A DNA stretch of 64,000 nt, taken from contig VOPT01000015.1 in the NCBI GenBank assembly GCA_009594865.1, positions 43,725 through 107,724 of the forward strand, given 5' to 3'. Below are positions 34,401 to 43,180 of this stretch, piece by piece. The position numbers and the translations under genes were made by a program. Position 1 is the first letter of the stretch; the number at the start of each line of letters is the position of its first letter. Origin of the DNA: Nitrospira sp. (lineage in GTDB: Bacteria > Nitrospirota > Nitrospiria > Nitrospirales > Nitrospiraceae). Under the pieces are notes generated by a model. That model saw nothing but the letters and a program-made list of their open reading frames with translations. It searched no databases and was not told the DNA's origin.

Positions 34401-37400
34401 GCGGGCAAAGGGCGTGTTGGCGAAGTTAAACAACACTTGCACGAGCGGCAATCCGCCCTGACTGCGGTCCGGCCGCAGTTCTTCCACAAGTTTTTCAAAA
34501 GGAATGTCCTGGTGCGCATAGGCGTCGAGCGACAAGTCCCTGACCTTTCGTAACAGATCACGGAACGACAGCTCGCCCGTCACCTCCGTTCGCAACACCA
34601 GCGTATTGACGAAGGTGCCGATGAGTTCCTCGATCTCCAGACGATTACGGTTGGCGATCGGGGTACCGATGACCAGGTCCTTCTGTTGCGTGAGGCGATG
34701 GAGGAGGCCGAAAAATCCGGCCATAAATACCATGTAGAGCGTGACCCCTTCGCGCACGCTCAGTTGCTTGAGACGATTGACCAACGACCAGGACAAGTCC
34801 ACCGAGACATGATCGCCCTTGAAGGAATGGACCGGCAGACGTGGCCGGTCCGTCGGCAAGGTCACGACAGGCAGATCGACGAGTTTGCTTTTCCAATGTG
34901 CGAGTTGCGCTTCCAGCACAGGCCCGGTGAGCCATTTCCGCTGCCACTGCGCGAAGTCCGCATACTGAATCGCGAGATCTGGCTGAACGGCAAACGGCCT
35001 CCCCGCACAGAACGCGTTGTAGGACGTCACGAGTTCGCGAGCAATGATGCCATAGGACCATTGATCGGAAATGATGTGATGAGTATTCAAGATCACGACG
35101 TGATCTTCATCCCCCAGCTGGATCAAGAACACGCGCAGGAGTGGCCCCTGCTCCAAATTGAACGGCTGACGCGCCTCTGCCGTCGCGAGCTCCAGCGCTT
35201 GCGCCTCACGCAGTTCGGCCGGCACTCCACGCAGGTCTTCATCTGTCCAGATCGGGTCCAAGACGCCGTGAATGATCTGACGCGGCTGACCATCCACGTG
35301 AGCAAAGGTCGTACGGAGCGCGTCATGGCGCCGAACCAGTTCGCCGACGGCCCATCGCAGCGCCGGCTTGTTGAGCGGACCATGCAAACGAACGCTGGCT
35401 GGAATATTGTAGGCAGCGGCTTCGGGTGAAAGTTGATAGAGGAACCACATCCGTTCCTGCGCAAACGACAGCGGCAGCGGCACTCCTCTTTCAGCGCGTG
35501 TGATGGCATAGCCGTGCTGCTCGTGAAGAGGCTTCTGGCCGGTCTGGGTCTGAGTAATCACCTCGGCCAGCGTGGCAATGGTCGGCCGCTCGAAGATCTG
35601 CCGCAGTGGCAGCGTGATCCGGAACAGGGATTGGACCCTCGACACCAGTTGCGTAGCAAGCAGACTATGTCCGCCCAGTTCGAAGAAGTGGTCGTGCACC
35701 CCGACATCCTTGAGCTGGAGGATTTCTCCCCAGATATCGGCTAGTACCTGTTCGGTCGGGGTCCGGGGAGCGAGGAACTCGGAGGTCAGCTCGACCTTGC
35801 TGGCGCGACTGTCGGCAGCCACTTGCAGGGCTTTTCGATCCACCTTGCCGTTGACGGTCAGCGGCAGCGTTTCCAGCTCGATGAAGGTCGACGGAATCAT
35901 ATGCGCCGGCAACTGACTGCGAAGCTGTTCGCGCAATTGCACCAATCCGAGGCGATTATTCGGACGTGGCACCATGAACGCCACAATCCGCTTATCCCCC
36001 GGCTGCTCTTCCCGTACTTCGACCACGGCCCGTTCCAGATCCGGATGCCGGTTCAGGACGGCTTCGATTTCTTCCAACTCAATCCGATACCCGCGAATCT
36101 TGACCTGGCGATCGGCACGGCCTCGATAATCCAATTGTCCGTCCGGTCGCCATCGCACGAGGTCACCGGTGCGATACAGCCGCGCTCCCGGAAGAGTGGA
36201 AAAAGAATCGGTGATGAATTGGGCCGCGGTAAGCTCCGGCCTCCCCCGATAGCCACGCGCGACTCCAAGGCCACCGATATAGAGCTCTCCCGCCACGCCC
36301 ACTGGAACCGGTTGTTCATTCCGATCCAATACGAAGACGGACGCATGAGGAATGGGGCGCCCGATCGGTAAGTCGCCGACGATGTCATGGTCCGCACCTA
36401 GACCGGTCAACTCCGACCAGGTCGCTGCGACGGTCGTTTCTGTCGGCCCATAGGTATTGATCAATCGAACGGCCGTCCCGATCACGTTGGTCCAACGCTG
36501 GACGATCTGCGGAAGCACCCGCTCGCCACCGATGATTACGGTTCTGACGGACGAAGGAAACGGGATCCGCTCCAATGCCATCCGGGTGACCAGCTCATGC
36601 CAGTAGGCCGTGGGGAGATCCAGGACCGTCACGGTCACATCACGGCAGCGATCCAGAAAACCGGAAACAGAATCCACCATTGTCGCCGTGCGCAACACCA
36701 ATGTCGCCCCAGCAGACAGACAGGGAAAGATTTCTTCTGCGGCCGTGTCAAAACTCAACGAGGCAAATTGCAGGACCCGATCTCGCCTCGTCAGGTCGAC
36801 GATCTTTGTGAAGGCTCGCACATAGTTGGCGATCGATCGATGCTCGATCATCACCCCCTTCGGATGACCGGTGGACCCTGACGTGTAGATGACATAGGCG
36901 AGATTATCCAAGGCATCGGTGCCCGCGATGGCACTCTCGGGACACTTCGCAATCTGCGCCCATTCCGAATCGAGGCAGATCGAATGGGCATTCGTGGCGG
37001 GTAGTCGCACGAGCTGATCCTGCTGGGTCATCAACACCCGGACCTGGCTGTCCCGCAGCATGTACTCCAACCGTTCGGTCGGATAATCGGCATCCAACGG
37101 CAGATAGGCCCCGCCCGATTTGAGGATGCCCAGCAGACCCACGATCAACTCGATCGACCGCTCAAGACAGAGCCCGACGACGACACCCGGTTCGACGCCA
37201 CGACGGCGGAGGTAGTGGGCGACGTGATTTGAACGCGCATCCAATTCCCGATAGGTCAGCGACCGCCCCTCCTGCTCGACCGCAATGGCCTCGGGAGTCA
37301 GTCGGGCCTGCGCTTCGAGCATGCGATGGAGGCACCGCTCAGGTTCCACCGTGCCGGAGGATTGTCCCCAGGCCAGCACGGTCTGCTGCATGTCCGTTTC

Positions 37401-40400
37401 GGACATGAGCGGCAGGCTGCCGATGCCGGCGGATGGACGGCTGACCAGTTCCTCCAACAGCCGCACGTAATGCTCCTGCATGCGCCCGATGCGCTCCGCG
37501 TCAAACAGGGCATCCTTATACTCGACATACCCGCTCAGCCCCTGGTCCGATTCAGCGAGCTCGATACAGAGATCGAATTGACCGCTCTGTTGTGGAATGA
37601 CATAGGCGTCCCACGCGGGCCATCGACCGTCCGGCGCAGCCGCGCGGGACGCATTCATCCGCAGGTCGAGTTCCGCCAACAACTTGAACGGCTGCAACAC
37701 GAACAACACTTGCGCCAACGGCGCCCGCGAGCCTTGACGAGCCGATCGTCTGTCTGCCACCAACCGCGCGTAGGGATACTCTTGATGGGCCAGCGCGTCC
37801 AACAGCGTCTGCTTCGTCCGTGCCAACAGCTCACGGGCGGTCGATTCCGGCTGCAAACTCTCCCGCAGGACGAGCATGTTCACAAAGTCACCCACCGTCT
37901 GGGCGAATCGAGCCCGGCTGCGCCCGAACACCGGCGTGACAATCGCCGTGTCTTCTTGAGCTGTGTAGCGAGTGAGCAAGACTTGGAGCGCGGTCAGGCA
38001 GACGGCATACAACGTCGTGCCCTCGCTCCGGGCAAATGCTTGCAGGCGGCGAGTCAGGTCGCCCTCAATCTGGAATGCATGCCAGGCATAGTGCCCTGGC
38101 TCAACCGTGGTCTCAGGCCGGTCGTACAGCATGTCGCAATTCGGCAACTCACCGGCCAGCTTCGCCTTCCAGTACTGCGCCTGTCGACGGCCCTCCTCCC
38201 CATCCAGGATGGTCCGATGCCACTCCACGAATTCACTGTAGGTTGCGGGTAGGTCCTGAGGCCGAGAGGAACGCGCTGAACGACTCGCGTCAGCAGATCC
38301 ACAGCGCCGCTTCAGATCATCGACCACCTGCATCATCGACCAGCCGTCCACGACGATATGGTGGGCGATCAACAGCAACCAGTTCTGCGGTCCGCCATAA
38401 AACAGAACCGCTCGCCATAAAGGGCCCTGCGTCAGGGTGAACGGAACCGCCGCAGCCTTTACGGCCTCCTGCCGTAACCGACGACAGTCCCACGCGGAAC
38501 TATCGATCTCGGTCCAACTCAACGGCATCCGCCGATGGATTCGTTGAACCGGCACCTCCTGCTGCGTCTCAAAGGTGGTGCGCAGCATGGCCTGCCGTTC
38601 GCCGATTTCTTCCAGCGCGGCTCGCAACCGGTCCGCTGTCACGTCGGACGGCAGAGACAACAACAGGGACACATTGGCCGCGGCGCTGTCGGGGTCCAAC
38701 TGACTTAAAAACCAGAGGGCCGCCTGGTTTTCGGACAACGGGAATACCGTCCTGGTAGCGGCATCCGAAAAAATTGCATCGGGCTCGCAGAGCGGTTCGC
38801 CGGCCAGCCTGCGTTCAATCGTCGTCGTCAGATCAGCCAATGTCGCGCCGCCCAGAAGCGAAGAGAGCGAAAGTGGCAGGTGAAACGATTCTTCCAGGCG
38901 ATGCAGCACGTCTGCCGCCATTAAGGAGTCGAGTCCCAGAAGATGGATCGGCTGATCAACGGCGATGGTGTCGGGCATGCGACCGAGACGATCGGCCAAC
39001 AGCTTTTGCACGGTCTCCTGAATGACCCGTCGGCGTGCCTCCCCCGAAAGGTCCTGCCATGCGTCCGCCTGAATGACCGCGGAAGAGGGCAGCCCAACGG
39101 GAAGCGGCGCCACGCTGGTTCCGATGATCGACAATCGACCTGCCAGATACTGCTCTCGACAGCCGCGCCGCTGCACCTTCCCGCTCGAAGTCTTCGGAAG
39201 GCTACCGGCCTGAATGAAGACGATGGTCGACACATGGAGGTCATGCTGTTCCGACACGGCCGCACGTATGAGCGCGGCGACGTCCTGGGTGGAGACCGGC
39301 GTTGCCTGACGCTCCAGTTCCTGGACCAGCACCACAGCTTCTTCGCCGCCCTCCTCAACCGCGAACGCGGCCGCGCCTCCGGGCCGGAGCACGCCATGAC
39401 AGGATTCGACCGTTCGCTCGAGATCCTGGGGATAATGGTTTCGACCTCGAACGATCAGCAGATCTTTGAACCGACCCGTCACGAAGATTTCGCCGTCCTT
39501 CACAAACCCGAGGTCGCCGGTTCGTAAGAACGGCCCATCGCCGGTATCCGCCAGCCTGGCGTCGAATGTTCGCGCCGTTTCGTCGGGATTGTTCCAATAG
39601 CCTTGTGTGGTGCTGGCGCCGGACAACCAGATTTCACCGACCTGTTGCGGCGCGCAACGGCAACGCGTCTCGGGATGGGCAATGACCACGCGCGTATCGC
39701 CGACCGGCATGCCGCATCCAACCACCCGACGAACCGGCCCTCCGTCGGCGCGCGCGTCGATCACCGCTCCCTGCTCCAACGCTGCAGCATCCAGCGTGGT
39801 CACGGTCGGCGCCACCCCGGTTCGTTTTAACGAAATCAGAAGCGTATATTCCGCCATTCCATAAGCGGGAAAGAAGGCGTCGCGCCGGAAGCCGACTGGC
39901 GCGAACGCGTCGGCAAACCGTTCGATGGTGTCCGGCGCGATGGGCTCTGCTCCACAACTCGCCACCTGCCAACCGGAAAGGTCCAATTCTGCCCGTTCCT
40001 CAGGCGTCGTCGCGTCCACACATCGACGATACGCAAAGTTGGGCGCACCGCTATGCGTGACCGCACACCGTTGAATGGCCTCGAGCCAGCGCAAGGGACG
40101 TTTGAGAAATGTGAGCGGCGACATGAGATAGGAGGGACGGCCGATCCATGCAGGCTGAATGATGCCCTTCACCAATCCGTAGTCATGAAAATGCGGCATC
40201 CACGACAGGGTGACCGACCCGGGGCCATACCCACCCGCCTCGGTAATACACCGGCTCTGAGCGGTCATGTTCCCATGGCTGACCATCACCCCTTTCGGGG
40301 CCGACGTCGAACCGGAGGTATATTGCAAATACGCGAGGTGTGAAGACTGCGGATGCCGGTCGGTCCAACACGAAGGATCGGCTGCAAGCGCCTGGTCGGT

Positions 40401-40847
40401 CGAGACCCACTGCTCTAACGGGGGAGAGATTTCCTGCGACCGGAGCGTCTCCAGCATCAGGGATGTGGTCAAGGCGCCGGCGGCACCTGAATCTTCGGCG
40501 AGGCGTTGGACACGCATGACACCGGCCTTCATGCGGAATGCGTCCGGAGGCGGAACCGGCACGGCGATGAGGCCGGCGTAGAGCGTTCCCCAAAAGGCTT
40601 GCACGAACTCAAGCCCCGGCGGATACACCAGCAGAAGGCGCGCGCCCGGCGCAAACCGGGTGTGCAAGTAGCCGGCGATCGACCGAGCGCGAGCCACCAA
40701 CTCTCCATACGTCAGGACGGCGTCGGCGTTCAGGCCTTCCCGAAGAAAGGTGTAAGCCGTCTGGTCAGGCTGCTGCTCAGCCCGCCAACGCAGCACATCA
40801 AGGATGGTGTCGCCGGGTGGAATGGTGACCGGTGGATGTCTGACCAC
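31488..40847 (-). CDS. Lipopeptide NRPS: FAAL-ACP-C-A-PCP-C-A-PCP-TE
   Basis: This 3119-residue synthetase has, in order: a fatty acyl-AMP ligase (1-590, YTSGSTSAPKG at about 175); an ACP (about 610-690, GLDSL); C1 (about 700-1150, HHIVVDGWS at about 832); A1 (about 1190-1690); PCP1 (about 1700-1770, GGHSLL); C2 (about 1785-2225, HHIISDQWS at about 1924); A2 (about 2255-2740); PCP2 (about 2755-2825, GGYSLL); and TE (about 2840-3100, nucleophile motif GTCTGG, Cys2916). The specificity residues I read for A2 (D-I-L-Q-L-G-V-I-W) match the glycine code. Those for A1 (D-T-E-D-I-G-T-V-A) have two acids and suggest a basic amino acid, less surely. The predicted product is an N-acyl-(basic)-glycine. 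Translation seems to start at a GTG with no good ribosome site. Confidence 0.95.
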   Translation of the reverse strand: MVRHPPVTIPPGDTILDVLRWRAEQQPDQTAYTFLREGLNADAVLTYGELVARARSIAGYLHTRFAPGARLLLVYPPGLEFVQAFWGTLYAGLIAVPVPPPDAFRMKAGVMRVQRLAEDSGAAGALTTSLMLETLRSQEISPPLEQWVSTDQALAADPSCWTDRHPQSSHLAYLQYTSGSTSAPKGVMVSHGNMTAQSRCITEAGGYGPGSVTLSWMPHFHDYGLVKGIIQPAWIGRPSYLMSPLTFLKRPLRWLEAIQRCAVTHSGAPNFAYRRCVDATTPEERAELDLSGWQVASCGAEPIAPDTIERFADAFAPVGFRRDAFFPAYGMAEYTLLISLKRTGVAPTVTTLDAAALEQGAVIDARADGGPVRRVVGCGMPVGDTRVVIAHPETRCRCAPQQVGEIWLSGASTTQGYWNNPDETARTFDARLADTGDGPFLRTGDLGFVKDGEIFVTGRFKDLLIVRGRNHYPQDLERTVESCHGVLRPGGAAAFAVEEGGEEAVVLVQELERQATPVSTQDVAALIRAAVSEQHDLHVSTIVFIQAGSLPKTSSGKVQRRGCREQYLAGRLSIIGTSVAPLPVGLPSSAVIQADAWQDLSGEARRRVIQETVQKLLADRLGRMPDTIAVDQPIHLLGLDSLMAADVLHRLEESFHLPLSLSSLLGGATLADLTTTIERRLAGEPLCEPDAIFSDAATRTVFPLSENQAALWFLSQLDPDSAAANVSLLLSLPSDVTADRLRAALEEIGERQAMLRTTFETQQEVPVQRIHRRMPLSWTEIDSSAWDCRRLRQEAVKAAAVPFTLTQGPLWRAVLFYGGPQNWLLLIAHHIVVDGWSMMQVVDDLKRRCGSADASRSARSSRPQDLPATYSEFVEWHRTILDGEEGRRQAQYWKAKLAGELPNCDMLYDRPETTVEPGHYAWHAFQIEGDLTRRLQAFARSEGTTLYAVCLTALQVLLTRYTAQEDTAIVTPVFGRSRARFAQTVGDFVNMLVLRESLQPESTARELLARTKQTLLDALAHQEYPYARLVADRRSARQGSRAPLAQVLFVLQPFKLLAELDLRMNASRAAAPDGRWPAWDAYVIPQQSGQFDLCIELAESDQGLSGYVEYKDALFDAERIGRMQEHYVRLLEELVSRPSAGIGSLPLMSETDMQQTVLAWGQSSGTVEPERCLHRMLEAQARLTPEAIAVEQEGRSLTYRELDARSNHVAHYLRRRGVEPGVVVGLCLERSIELIVGLLGILKSGGAYLPLDADYPTERLEYMLRDSQVRVLMTQQDQLVRLPATNAHSICLDSEWAQIAKCPESAIAGTDALDNLAYVIYTSGSTGHPKGVMIEHRSIANYVRAFTKIVDLTRRDRVLQFASLSFDTAAEEIFPCLSAGATLVLRTATMVDSVSGFLDRCRDVTVTVLDLPTAYWHELVTRMALERIPFPSSVRTVIIGGERVLPQIVQRWTNVIGTAVRLINTYGPTETTVAATWSELTGLGADHDIVGDLPIGRPIPHASVFVLDRNEQPVPVGVAGELYIGGLGVARGYRGRPELTAAQFITDSFSTLPGARLYRTGDLVRWRPDGQLDYRGRADRQVKIRGYRIELEEIEAVLNRHPDLERAVVEVREEQPGDKRIVAFMVPRPNNRLGLVQLREQLRSQLPAHMIPSTFIELETLPLTVNGKVDRKALQVAADSRASKVELTSEFLAPRTPTEQVLADIWGEILQLKDVGVHDHFFELGGHSLLATQLVSRVQSLFRITLPLRQIFERPTIATLAEVITQTQTGQKPLHEQHGYAITRAERGVPLPLSFAQERMWFLYQLSPEAAAYNIPASVRLHGPLNKPALRWAVGELVRRHDALRTTFAHVDGQPRQIIHGVLDPIWTDEDLRGVPAELREAQALELATAEARQPFNLEQGPLLRVFLIQLGDEDHVVILNTHHIISDQWSYGIIARELVTSYNAFCAGRPFAVQPDLAIQYADFAQWQRKWLTGPVLEAQLAHWKSKLVDLPVVTLPTDRPRLPVHSFKGDHVSVDLSWSLVNRLKQLSVREGVTLYMVFMAGFFGLLHRLTQQKDLVIGTPIANRNRLEIEELIGTFVNTLVLRTEVTGELSFRDLLRKVRDLSLDAYAHQDIPFEKLVEELRPDRSQGGLPLVQVLFNFANTPFARTEFHQLSWTPYEVSRGAAQLDLGLSIDPYASRKAYLEFNTDLFDRASAERWIAQYRELMEAVAEHPEAALGRVAILSGQEQHRLLREWNATDRPVDHGLCFYQLFEAQVKRAPDTVAVLFEGREWSYAELNRRANRLAHRLRECGVGLDAVVPVFLERSPDLLISLLAVMKAGGAYLPLVPGLPIRRLAAMIETSHAAVVITDSALLGGLPQHQLPVLCLDQEAAALSRQPEANPSPLSGPEHLVYVLFTSGSTGQPKGVEIEHRALLNFLRSMQQEPGITDRDVLVALTPLSFDIAGLELYLPLLVGATIVLANRQQAMDGAWLQRELDHGAVTMLQATPATWRMILQFGWKGGRGVKVLCGGEALPRELAQELLTRAGSVWNVYGPTETTIWSTLERVRSAERIISLGRPIANTQVYVLDANLEPVPVGIPGELYIGGMGLARGYRGQSQLTAERFITNPFRGGERLYRTGDQVKWLSDGRLDYVGRIDHQVKLRGFRIELGEIESVLGNDPTVKQAVVIVREDTPGDKRLVAYVAPRGGSACDPSSLRRVLREVLPDYMVPAAIVPLTEFPLTPNGKVDRASLPAPTAEPVHDGGQAIEPRNRVELQLVAIWEQVLGMTAIGVRDNFFALGGYSLLALRMFSAIEQTFGTRLPMAVLFQAPTVEQLAGVLADEGCTVRWRSLVAIQPEGKRPPLFAVPGVGGNVLVFARLAKLLGDDQPFYGLQARGLDGKEKPFMRVEEMAAHYIEEIRSVQPHGPYFIGGTCTGGLAAYEIAQQLTAQGEDVILAVMESWHPRSYLSHWSRPPYLLWPLLFVWMKVTTYLRLMRRLPVRDWAAFWKGKLKRMWNLMHHTEAAEHQDEFLYKDQVTYATFHAVARYDLKPFRGQVLNVIASKHPLTNSSDDTRLVFGERAMGMSRTIYLPAEDSGRLFVAPHVQELARHLKAFWHEAETMRKRPDGRGDGPTTKAA

Positions 40848-40892
40848 AGAATGCTCAACCCCAGTAGGCTCAGGAGGCGTACGCGAGACCCT

Positions 40893-40980
40893 GCCGTAGA
40901 CTTATTCGGATTTCCTCTCGAAAATCCTAAGTCTGGCGACGGTTTCCATCCGGCTGTCCTGTACGAGGCGAGTCTACGGC
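40893..40980. repeat. Perfect 10-nt inverted repeat upstream of the NRPS, with a smaller stem inside
   Basis: GCCGTAGACT at 40893-40902 is repeated in reverse complement (AGTCTACGGC) at 40971-40980. Inside lies a second short stem (GGATTT and AAATCC around 40908-40927). The whole unit starts 46 nt before the NRPS start and would be in its leader or promoter. It may form a structured leader or hold a dimeric regulator. Confidence 0.45.
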
Positions 40981-41074
40981 CTCATGGGGGCATCACAAAA
41001 TGGAATCACCTTTCCCCCCGCTCCGCGGTTTCCCGTAGTGGTGAAAGAAATTCCACTCAACCTCATGATTTCAT

Positions 41075-41103
41075 TTGAATCTCGTAACGCTCCACGGTAA
41101 GCT
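41075..41103 (+). promoter_or_regulatory. Candidate sigma-70 promoter of tRNA-Ser
   Basis: TTGAAT (41075-41080) and TAAGCT (41098-41103) are separated by 17 nt; transcription would start about 18 nt before the tRNA. Called by eye. Confidence 0.45.
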
Positions 41104-41127
41104 GCACGTCTTTGCCTGACCTTGCGC

Positions 41128-41215
<88 letters not shown>

Positions 41216-41405
41216 CGCAGAGTCGCCCGTACGGCCTGCTTTTGTCGCGCCGGTCTGCACCAGCCCCTTGCAGCAAGAGCCGCCCCGTCGCCGCTCCTGC
41301 TGCATCGAAATCTCATAGGATTCGGTTTCCATCCCGTCGCGTGTCTCGACCTGCAGCAAGGCCAGGAAGCCTTCCCCCACCTCTGGTGGTCTATTCGCCC
41401 CCGCC

Positions 41406-41427
41406 GGACCAGGGTAGTCTCTGGTCC
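41406..41427 (+). repeat. Hairpin just upstream of the 44-residue membrane peptide gene
   Basis: GGACCAG (41406-41412) and CTGGTCC (41421-41427) form a perfect 7-bp stem with an 8-nt loop. The 3' arm ends 4 nt before the AGGAGG ribosome site of the small gene. It could be a transcript 5' stabiliser or translation control element; there is no T-run, so it is not a standard terminator. Confidence 0.5.
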
Positions 41428-41442
41428 ACACAGGAGGGCCGC

Positions 41443-41577
41443 ATGTTTGAACAAACCGAGTCTGCGCTGGTGATGACGCTGTTGGCTTTGGGCGGGATCG
41501 CGCTGATGGCGGATGAAAAACTGGGATCGACCTGCCTGCACATGGTGAAATGGATTCGGACGAGGGGCAGGCTCTAA
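41443..41577 (+). CDS. Small single-pass membrane peptide, 44 aa, unknown function
   Basis: The gene has an excellent ribosome site (CAGGAGG, 5 nt before ATG at 41443), which is why I call it despite its size. The product has a short acidic head (MFEQTESA), one hydrophobic segment (LVMTLLALGGIALMA, residues 9-23) and a basic tail (KWIRTRGRL), so by the positive-inside rule the C-terminus would be cytoplasmic. No family is recognised. A hairpin lies just upstream. Its stop codon overlaps the stop of the convergent DUF2779 gene. Confidence 0.65.
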   Translation: MFEQTESALVMTLLALGGIALMADEKLGSTCLHMVKWIRTRGRL

Positions 41578-43079
41578 CCGGCTCGCGTTCTCAATGCTCT
41601 CCGTAACTCGACCATGGCCAGGGTATCACGCTCACAGTATCGCAGCAGTGCCTCTTGAATCTGAGCCTTCTCGATCCAATCGGTCACGGTAAAGATCATG
41701 CGGCTGTATTCACAAGCCGCAACGCCCCCATCCCGGATCACCAAGTCGGCATAACTCAGCGACGGCACCACGGCCGGCAAGACGGTCTTGATCGAGTAGC
41801 TGCCCCCGAAGGCCGGATGATAGTAGTGGTCCCGGATAATCACATGAAGATCCCATAATCTCGCCACCACCCGCTTTAGATCCTTGCGTAGCGACGGGAA
41901 ATCCTCCGCCAACCGTTCGAGCACCGACCGTTCATAACTCGAATAGACGCAGATGCTGCCGGTCTGCCCGAGCGACTCCAATAACGTCACGGCCAGCTCT
42001 TCCCTCGGATCCCGTTCGTCCCGGCACAGGAAGTCGGCATGCGCAAGCGAACCGTCAGGCTGCTCAATGTGATTGGACCATTGAGTGGGAATGACCTGAT
42101 AGGGCCTGGTATCCACGAATTTTGGGACCGCCGGCATAAAGGTTTCGAAGTCCAAGTGATGCACGGGATAGACCACCTGCTCCAGCGCAGCTCGCAAGCC
42201 CTCCCCGATCCACTCGACATTGGCTTTTACCCGACGCTGCACCGGCGTCAGAGCGACCTGATCGGGAATGTCATCGATCGTCTCGACGCCCAACTCACGC
42301 AGCTGGATGACCGTCTTACTGCTCCCCGGTAGATGGTAAATCCAGCGGGCCGGCTTCTCCTGGGTGCAGTGGGCCCAGAACGGACATTCATAGGGGCTCT
42401 GACAATGTTCATCGGGAGTGATAGCAGGGGCTGACATGGCCTCCAGCATCGCCTGCATCGCCCCAAGCCGTCCCTCCACCTCCGGTAATCGCGGCCGCAC
42501 GGTCTCCGCCAGTGAGCGAACGCCGAAGAGCTGGTCGAGATCGAGATGCCGCCCGTCGAATACATACTGGGTGTTCACATGCATCAGACAGATATCCACC
42601 AGCACATGTCCGAGTCCCTCCAGGACATAGCTTTGGATCGTCAGATCGTCCACATGGGTCGTCTTCACCTTGGTGGACGACTTCACCTCGACGAGTCGCC
42701 AGGTCGGTTGCCCCGCGTCATTCACCCCGACCCGTTCCAGCACGTCGACGCGAATCAAGACCTGGTTGAATTGAAACGCCCCTTCGAAGATCGCCGTGAC
42801 CTTCGGATCCTGCAGCAAGTCGGCCGTCTGCGCCAGAGCTTCCTGAGATTGACGATACCCGGCCGTGACGAGACGGCCGCCGGGGAAACGTTGGCGGGCC
42901 AGCTCGCCGAGGTCCGTGCCCATATCCAGAATGGCCTGCGTGGCGGCATCCGGTTTGGTCGCCAGCCCCGGAGCATGCACCTCCAGGTACAGACGCTTAT
43001 GACATTGCAGGCCCGACAGATAGCGTGATTTGGATAAGCGATAGGACGCGCGCGCGGCAGGCTCGGGTGAGATCAACAT
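41574..43079 (-). CDS. DUF2779/TM0106-like protein with RecB-type nuclease N-terminus
   Basis: The 501-residue protein starts with the SKSRYLSGLQCHKRLYLEVH region shared by TM0106/RecB-like nucleases. A PD-(D/E)xK-like core follows, with D in RVDVLERV and EVKSS downstream, and a set of cysteines (CQSPYECPFWAHC) that may, as in Cas4/AddB, ligate an iron-sulfur cluster. The C-terminal half is DUF2779 (about 330-490), with HHLDFETFMPAVP and YCERDTLAMVEL, which together look like an RNase H/DnaQ-type exonuclease motif set. It may therefore be a two-nuclease protein, of unknown role. I trimmed 36 upstream codons to the ATG at 43079; the ribosome site is weak there. Confidence 0.8.
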   Translation of the reverse strand: MLISPEPAARASYRLSKSRYLSGLQCHKRLYLEVHAPGLATKPDAATQAILDMGTDLGELARQRFPGGRLVTAGYRQSQEALAQTADLLQDPKVTAIFEGAFQFNQVLIRVDVLERVGVNDAGQPTWRLVEVKSSTKVKTTHVDDLTIQSYVLEGLGHVLVDICLMHVNTQYVFDGRHLDLDQLFGVRSLAETVRPRLPEVEGRLGAMQAMLEAMSAPAITPDEHCQSPYECPFWAHCTQEKPARWIYHLPGSSKTVIQLRELGVETIDDIPDQVALTPVQRRVKANVEWIGEGLRAALEQVVYPVHHLDFETFMPAVPKFVDTRPYQVIPTQWSNHIEQPDGSLAHADFLCRDERDPREELAVTLLESLGQTGSICVYSSYERSVLERLAEDFPSLRKDLKRVVARLWDLHVIIRDHYYHPAFGGSYSIKTVLPAVVPSLSYADLVIRDGGVAACEYSRMIFTVTDWIEKAQIQEALLRYCERDTLAMVELRRALRTRAG

Positions 43080-43180
43080 AGGCTGCTGCAGGCTACCGAA
43101 GCGTGACGTGGGTTGTCCAGTCCCGTCCGGCGAGCGAGATGCTCCACGAAGCGAACTCGGTTCTGTTAGGATGACGCCGC

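Noticed and set aside
41216..41442. Rho-independent terminator after tRNA-Ser
   Set aside because: The short CCGTACGG palindrome with only four following T is too weak.
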